Shown: positions 24,501 through 27,069 of the stretch, in pieces | How positions within the stretch are numbered: position 1 is the stretch's first letter | Layout: every line of letters starts with the position of its first letter | Assembly (NCBI RefSeq): GCF_017873625.1 | Contig: NZ_JAGGKL010000015.1 | Span: 1-27,069 of the forward strand | Direction of reading: 5' to 3' | DNA: 27,069 nt | Source: Methanobacterium petrolearium | GTDB lineage: Archaea; Methanobacteriota; Methanobacteria; Methanobacteriales; Methanobacteriaceae | Translations under genes and position numbers: made by a program | Notes under the pieces: generated by a model | What the model was told of the DNA's origin: nothing | Seen by the model: only the letters and a program-made list of their open reading frames with translations | Databases searched by the model: none

Positions 24501-27069
24501 GAGGCAATTTGCTGTCCATTAAAAGTGACATTCACATCAGTAGGGTAATCAGTTTGCATATTCCCTATATATACTGCAGTGTAAAGTGTGGCATTAACCA
24601 CTTGGGCATTGTCAGGGAGTGACTGGAAGTCGTAATCCACATCAGTGGGTGTGTCGGAAGTAAAACCATAGTAGGAATCTTCATAGAGACCGCCACTGAC
24701 TGTTCCATTCTGAACAGTGATTGGGGGATCACCTCCAGTATAAGGATCCGCTGAAACCGTTCCACAGATAGCTAGGGAAAATACCACACCCATTAAAAGG
24801 AATAAGGGTAGTTTCATTCCATTTTTACCTTTTGATATGATTAGTCCACTGAGTATGGATAAAACACCTATGATTAATCCAAACAATGGTGCACCTGTTT
24901 CTTCCATTGGAACTGTACTTGCAGATGTACTCACTGCACTAATGGTTGTACTGGTTGCAGCATCTGTCAGGGCAGAAGATGATACATGAGGTGTTACTGT
25001 TAACTGAGGGGCATTGTTTCCTAAAATAAGGTCATAAGTTGTTGAAAAAATGGTGGGACTGCTGGTTGAAACTGTTGTTCCAATAACCTTTAAGATCAGG
25101 TTTAAAGTTGGGTCACCCACAGGTAAATCACCCAAGTTCCAGGTAACCGTCCTTGTTGTAGGATCATATACCGGATCTGGCTCACTATCAGCGATCATTC
25201 CCACATATTCAAAGGATTCAGGTATCACATAAGTGAACAAAACTCCACTGGCAGTGTCAGGACCATTGTTACCGATCTTGAATGTCATGGTGATCAAGTC
25301 ACCCACCTGAGGGTTATCGTTGGAGACCCATGAGTTGATGTAAACATCGGCATTAGGAATAGTGTAGGTCCTGGTGTAAATGGGTGAAGTGTTGCCTGTA
25401 TCATCCACTGCCATGAACTTCAGGGTGGTAGTGCTGGATATATCAATCGCTCCGGTGTACTGGGAACTGCTGGTGGTAGGGTCACTACCATCCAGGGTGT
25501 AATATATAACCGGATTGGGATCCCAGTCATCAGTAGCAGAGAGAGTCACTGATTGGGTGGTGTTGTAGGTGCCTTCTGCCAGGTCAGCGCTGACAGTTGG
25601 TGCGTTAGTGTCTAGGGTGGTTACCAGTATGCTACCCATCACATACATGTTATCCCCATAGTTACTGTCACCAGTGCCTGTGGAGTCGTAACTCTGCATT
25701 CCTGCAATGTTAAGTCCTTCCACTATGTTACTGGTTACATCGTAAGTGCTGAAGCCTATGTCTGGATTTCCTGAACCTGACATGCTGTCGTTCCAGAATC
25801 CAGTGTATTCCTGATCATTGAAGAAAAATTTGCTTTTGTTTTCTTCGTTAGCTGATGCCAGTACGGTGATTACCTGGGCATTAACCAGTTTAGCAGTATC
25901 CACATCTTCATAGTTGGCATAGGCAGTTGCTTCCTCATCACTGACAGAATAGGTTTCTCTGCTATAGAGCATGTCGAATCCGTCATTGATGTAGATCTGT
26001 TTGTAGCTGGTGGTGGAGTCTTCATAGACTACTATGATGTAGGCTCCGTAAATTCCATAGTTCTGTCCTTCCTCTGGAGTTATAGTCATGGTGTTTCCAG
26101 CAGTGTTGAAGAAGCTGGTTACATCATAGACGTAAAGTCCATAAGGATAACTGAAACTACCGAATCCTTTAATGTCACTGTAAGTAGCAGGATCGATCAG
26201 TGTGTTACCATTAAAAATCAGAGTCCAGGCTGGGTCAACTTCCATTTTATTGTAGGTGTAACCCTGGTATAATCGGGCGCTCACCACAGTGGCACCTTCA
26301 GGTATAACCAGGTCACTGCTGGTCCATGTGTAGGTTTGCTCACTCCAACCACCTCCATTATATCCAGTATCTCCACTACTATAGATCACATCATAGGTTC
26401 CTTCCCAGACTTGCTGGGTTTCCAGATCATCACCATCTGTGTATCTTTTGCCCTTGTAACCGTTATTATACACAGTTAATGAGGTTGTTAAAATATTATT
26501 GGTCTCATTGGTTTCAGGTATATTATTAGATGGATCAGTATGGGCACTGACTGGGACCGTGTCCCCCTTGGTTCTGCTCACAGGGTTGGTTACATTAACC
26601 GTGGCAGTGTCTCCTACAGCTAAAGCAGGAACATCTACGGTGTAAACTGTTCCATTTATATTAACATCCAGGGTGGATGCGGCTGAAGTAGCAGTACCAT
26701 TATTCTGAACGGTTACTGAGATTAAGTTGGCTTCATTGGCAAACAGGTACCCTCCAACCCCATCATTAGCTTTAATCTCGAGAATCACCAGATCAGGACC
26801 ATTCACGGTAATATAATCTGTTTTAACTTTCTCATCACTACCTCCTAAGTTAGTTACTGTGAGGGTCACGGTGTAGCTTCCTGGAGTACTGTAAGTATGT
26901 ACAGGATTTTTTTCATCACTGTTTGTTCCGTCACCAAAGTCCCAAGCATAACTTCCCACATATCCTGTTGATTTGTCAGTAAATTGCACTTCCAGTGGTG
27001 CATCACCGGTTGTGGGTGTGGCTGTGAAGTTTGCTACTGGTGGTTGGGGGATAGTAACGGTGATGTAGT
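18551..27069 (-). CDS. cobN: Giant surface-anchored CobN-like chelatase with Ig-like modules, start outside window
   Basis: This is an open frame of 2839 residues reaching the right edge; the in-frame GTG at 26989 is inside a PKD domain, so the true start lies beyond. Order: PKD, CARDB, a DUF3344-like domain, a chitobiase-C-like repeat, a DUF11-like domain, a membrane segment (about 24830-24900), a signal-peptide-like segment (24750-24817), a second DUF3344-like domain, two CARDB domains (about 23260-23900), then a full CobN/BchH-type chelatase domain (about 19000-23260). Chelatase marks include G-R-H-A-T-H-E-W-L-P-G-K, Q-A-K-R-R-G-N-A-V-I-I-D-H-L, G-R-N-F-Y, R-I-D-A-V-I-I-T-S-G-L-F-R-D and Y-G-Y-G-G-G. 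A C-C-D-C-V-C cluster (about 18975-18992), a Ser/Gln/Glu-rich stalk and a C-terminal membrane helix finish it. Cytoplasmic CobN needs CobS/CobT ATPases; an extracytoplasmic one cannot use ATP, so metal removal, binding or capture of tetrapyrroles are alternatives. Confidence 0.88.
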   Translation of the reverse strand, partial: YITVTIPQPPVANFTATPTTGDAPLEVQFTDKSTGYVGSYAWDFGDGTNSDEKNPVHTYSTPGSYTVTLTVTNLGGSDEKVKTDYITVNGPDLVILEIKANDGVGGYLFANEANLISVTVQNNGTATSAASTLDVNINGTVYTVDVPALAVGDTATVNVTNPVSRTKGDTVPVSAHTDPSNNIPETNETNNILTTSLTVYNNGYKGKRYTDGDDLETQQVWEGTYDVIYSSGDTGYNGGGWSEQTYTWTSSDLVIPEGATVVSARLYQGYTYNKMEVDPAWTLIFNGNTLIDPATYSDIKGFGSFSYPYGLYVYDVTSFFNTAGNTMTITPEEGQNYGIYGAYIIVVYEDSTTSYKQIYINDGFDMLYSRETYSVSDEEATAYANYEDVDTAKLVNAQVITVLASANEENKSKFFFNDQEYTGFWNDSMSGSGNPDIGFSTYDVTSNIVEGLNIAGMQSYDSTGTGDSNYGDNMYVMGSILVTTLDTNAPTVSADLAEGTYNTTQSVTLSATDDWDPNPVIYYTLDGSDPTTSSSQYTGAIDISSTTTLKFMAVDDTGNTSPIYTRTYTIPNADVYINSWVSNDNPQVGDLITMTFKIGNNGPDTASGVLFTYVIPESFEYVGMIADSEPDPVYDPTTRTVTWNLGDLPVGDPTLNLILKVIGTTVSTSSPTIFSTTYDLILGNNAPQLTVTPHVSSSALTDAATSTTISAVSTSASTVPMEETGAPLFGLIIGVLSILSGLIISKGKNGMKLPLFLLMGVVFSLAICGTVSADPYTGGDPPITVQNGTVSGGLYEDSYYGFTSDTPTDVDYDFQSLPDNAQVVNATLYTAVYIGNMQTDYPTDVNVTFNGQQIASEHLSSTYSWPEGGSEDWGSLEINDHCNRVTSDYFMWYDVTSLVQQNNNAHVVSNPDCFDGRIKLITLIIAYNDGDNDQIMYWVNQGHDTDNYYMEDNLGENYIGQSTFISTLPTSATVEDATLKVIHLASTDSKYTFNENVIANSLPQGSYSGSNTWNVTSYLTNYGTNTLTYDRSSTSSYYKIALGLLSVKYVSGDSRADLFTDSMVVPEISVVDQTYTITTTINNGGLNSANNFQVKLYDNNQEVESQHVNVLAAGSSTSLSFSWKPTTTGSHSLQIIFDPDNQVEESNETNNQISKVLEVELARPDLIPEKLEVPLDLVTNQVYQLNTTIANRGYKDSNSFMVKLYDGDQEIESKTVTGLNIGETIQLLFNWTPTSYGSHNLKIVVDPDNLIDEYKETNNEFKKFVLMKESGVVSVFIISDKPGTNILNMAALDILEDIQGLSIQLRNGLQIEAMTEDEVYEYLRTCDVFIGEWVMTNAEPKLTKILSEHPEITEKGVFLILEPPVSVKAESVELMKYSSINGVKLLENFTTEELLSYYQNTMRGSDYNQSVEYMNTSNFPEIYNKATIYKNLNDNDNLKNQILWALSLLGLDTDYEEPSFSSGKQEYGIYRYQWYTLEDYIATYFSSDRQGCVGLIESTMYVDAQELQPYYAIIEALEARGLNVIPVTAYGGTEEQLKIMLQAFTNATNATSFIENPSEYLTRVDAIVAMPAYGLGGDDFTLTTEFFDALGVPVIRALHSDYVSNEEWYLSTSGLPNISGDKWWHITILEAQGEIEPTFVGGMKVVIDSVTGAAIIGYVPQEDNINSMTDKILGWVQLKYTANALKKVALIYYNYPPGKNNIGASYLDPIQSILNLLNVLKSEGYTVENIPVDTEALEDLMLAQGINVANWAPGEVEKLADNPNVVLYSVDDYMAWFSQLDEMTQLYVTQGPVAYIGELVKKAVQLGYTSDSDYIEDLNEKIDYWLNQIIPLVPEEKTVAATPLLNSIVSSLKKYAESQDVDDYNDYLNYKAQFMALDVEGMSGWGEAPGDIMVVERNGTKYFVLPGIQFGNVFIGPEPQRGWEGDVDQLYHNMAVPPHHQYLAFYAWLQQQGTDAMVYIGRHATHEWLPGKEVILAPTDFPNVVTGSVPQIYFYISDGLAEGIQAKRRGNAVIIDHLIPPMTYTSLYGYLGQLAILADDYDMANSTAKLEILSQIKDIISENDLEIGMGVDISSMSGTEIVEAVNDYISDIQGTLYPYGLHVIGQEWSDDQIALMVSSMLSVGFQIPGGTETTTLQNEIALIFFAKTESSLSAQETDIVQGICEEVVKALIDSDISTVASKFTDNPSDNFILTLEKAKTYINLLNESVYNEVESFLTALSGGYITPGPGDDPISNPDVLPTGRNFYHDQAAEIPTKEAYEYGKTLALLLLEGIDEDTKKVAIGIWCVETARDDGALVSMVLYLLGMKPVWSDSPSAGVDGQKLKEMPEYIELEDLVRPEGWSKKRIDAVIITSGLFRDLYSRQAGLLDKAFRIALARSYYTILADSSLSQYHNQIKIGLDEIMDGIGYYGVGSESLSDNYVAQNWVSDFIYYLGLDMTPEEAGEMAISRIFAPPDGDYGAGISKALEMSWTWDTVDDLAEYYLTRMGHIYSQNNWGTSNPAVFTRALSGVTTMYSSRNTNLYGVLDNDDYVDYWGGLYNTLKYVNKGETITWNVLKYADRENPKSVPIQQVISQEITTRYVNPDYIEGMQNYGYGGGRNFARALDNFFRFSELAPELSTAGEWNKWYNTYFGTSAYSQSLAQFMNTYAPFAAQKMMAKFINAALIGAWNPSKAIMSQLANALAQNVMTNGVSCCDCVCGNLANMKYAMSQMSATLVNQFMNVMYQATGSEMFNTQQQQPSGQSVGSSQAAAQSVGSQTSASAQSQSSGSSGQTGDEESEGETSPGDQGEGKAYEVSKDSSSSSGASESGLPVAAVVGVIALVCLVGLGYFKGNFKGR
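24815..24833 (-). other. In-frame junction of two apparent surface-protein genes, with internal start signals
   Basis: On the minus strand AAAAGGT (24827-24833) lies nine bases before an in-frame ATG at 24815-24817, which opens a typical signal peptide (M-K-L-P-L-F-L-L-M-G-V-V, ending T-V-S-A). Just upstream is a C-terminal-type anchor (M-E-E-T-G-A-P, about 20 hydrophobic residues, then S-K-G-K). No stop codon separates them. With one A fewer in the A5 run the upstream frame would end G-K-M-E-stop, its TGA overlapping the ATG. Confidence 0.6.

Overview
The window looks like a methanogenic archaeon of the order Methanobacteriales, most likely a Methanobacterium-type genome. The grounds are a paralogue of the methanogen methyltransferase subunit MtrA, a CbiZ corrinoid amidohydrolase, giant adhesin-like surface proteins, A/T-rich intergenic DNA with archaeal TATA boxes, and GGTGA/AGGAGGT ribosome-binding sites. 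The organism is inferred from gene content; no rRNA or tRNA gene was seen.

Layout. (1) 1-3830, minus: N-terminal part of a secreted parallel beta-helix adhesin-like protein that runs off the left edge. (2) 4180-10241, plus: a vitamin-type ECF transporter (EcfT, a fused double ATPase, an S component), a CbiH/CobJ-like methylase fused to a Cys-rich domain, and CbiZ. This reads as a corrinoid salvage locus. (3) 10250-12274, minus: a metal-efflux-type permease (SO_0444 type), a small membrane-anchored Cys-cluster protein and an SMR transporter. (4) 12506-15767, minus: a ferrous iron uptake operon feoA-feoA-feoB plus a 43-residue small protein, with a separate Cys-rich mini-protein downstream. Three evenly spaced DtxR-type boxes overlap the feo promoter. 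(5) 16003-18328, minus: an ACT-ACT-metallo-beta-lactamase protein and a soluble MtrA paralogue. (6) 18551-27069, minus: a giant exported, membrane-anchored protein whose C-terminal half is a CobN/BchH-type chelatase; its start lies beyond the right edge.

How the parts may work together (inference): corrinoid or tetrapyrrole handling recurs, as an extracytoplasmic CobN-like domain at the surface, an ECF importer, a corrin-methylase relative, CbiZ for remodelling salvaged cobamides, and a cytosolic corrinoid-binding MtrA paralogue. Metal traffic (Fe uptake, divalent metal permease) lies between them.

The most striking local observation is that the giant CobN-like ORF looks like two surface-protein genes joined in frame. 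Its middle holds a C-terminal-type membrane anchor followed at once by a signal peptide with its own ribosome-binding site. Removing one A from an A5 run there would restore a stop codon overlapping the second start as ATGA.
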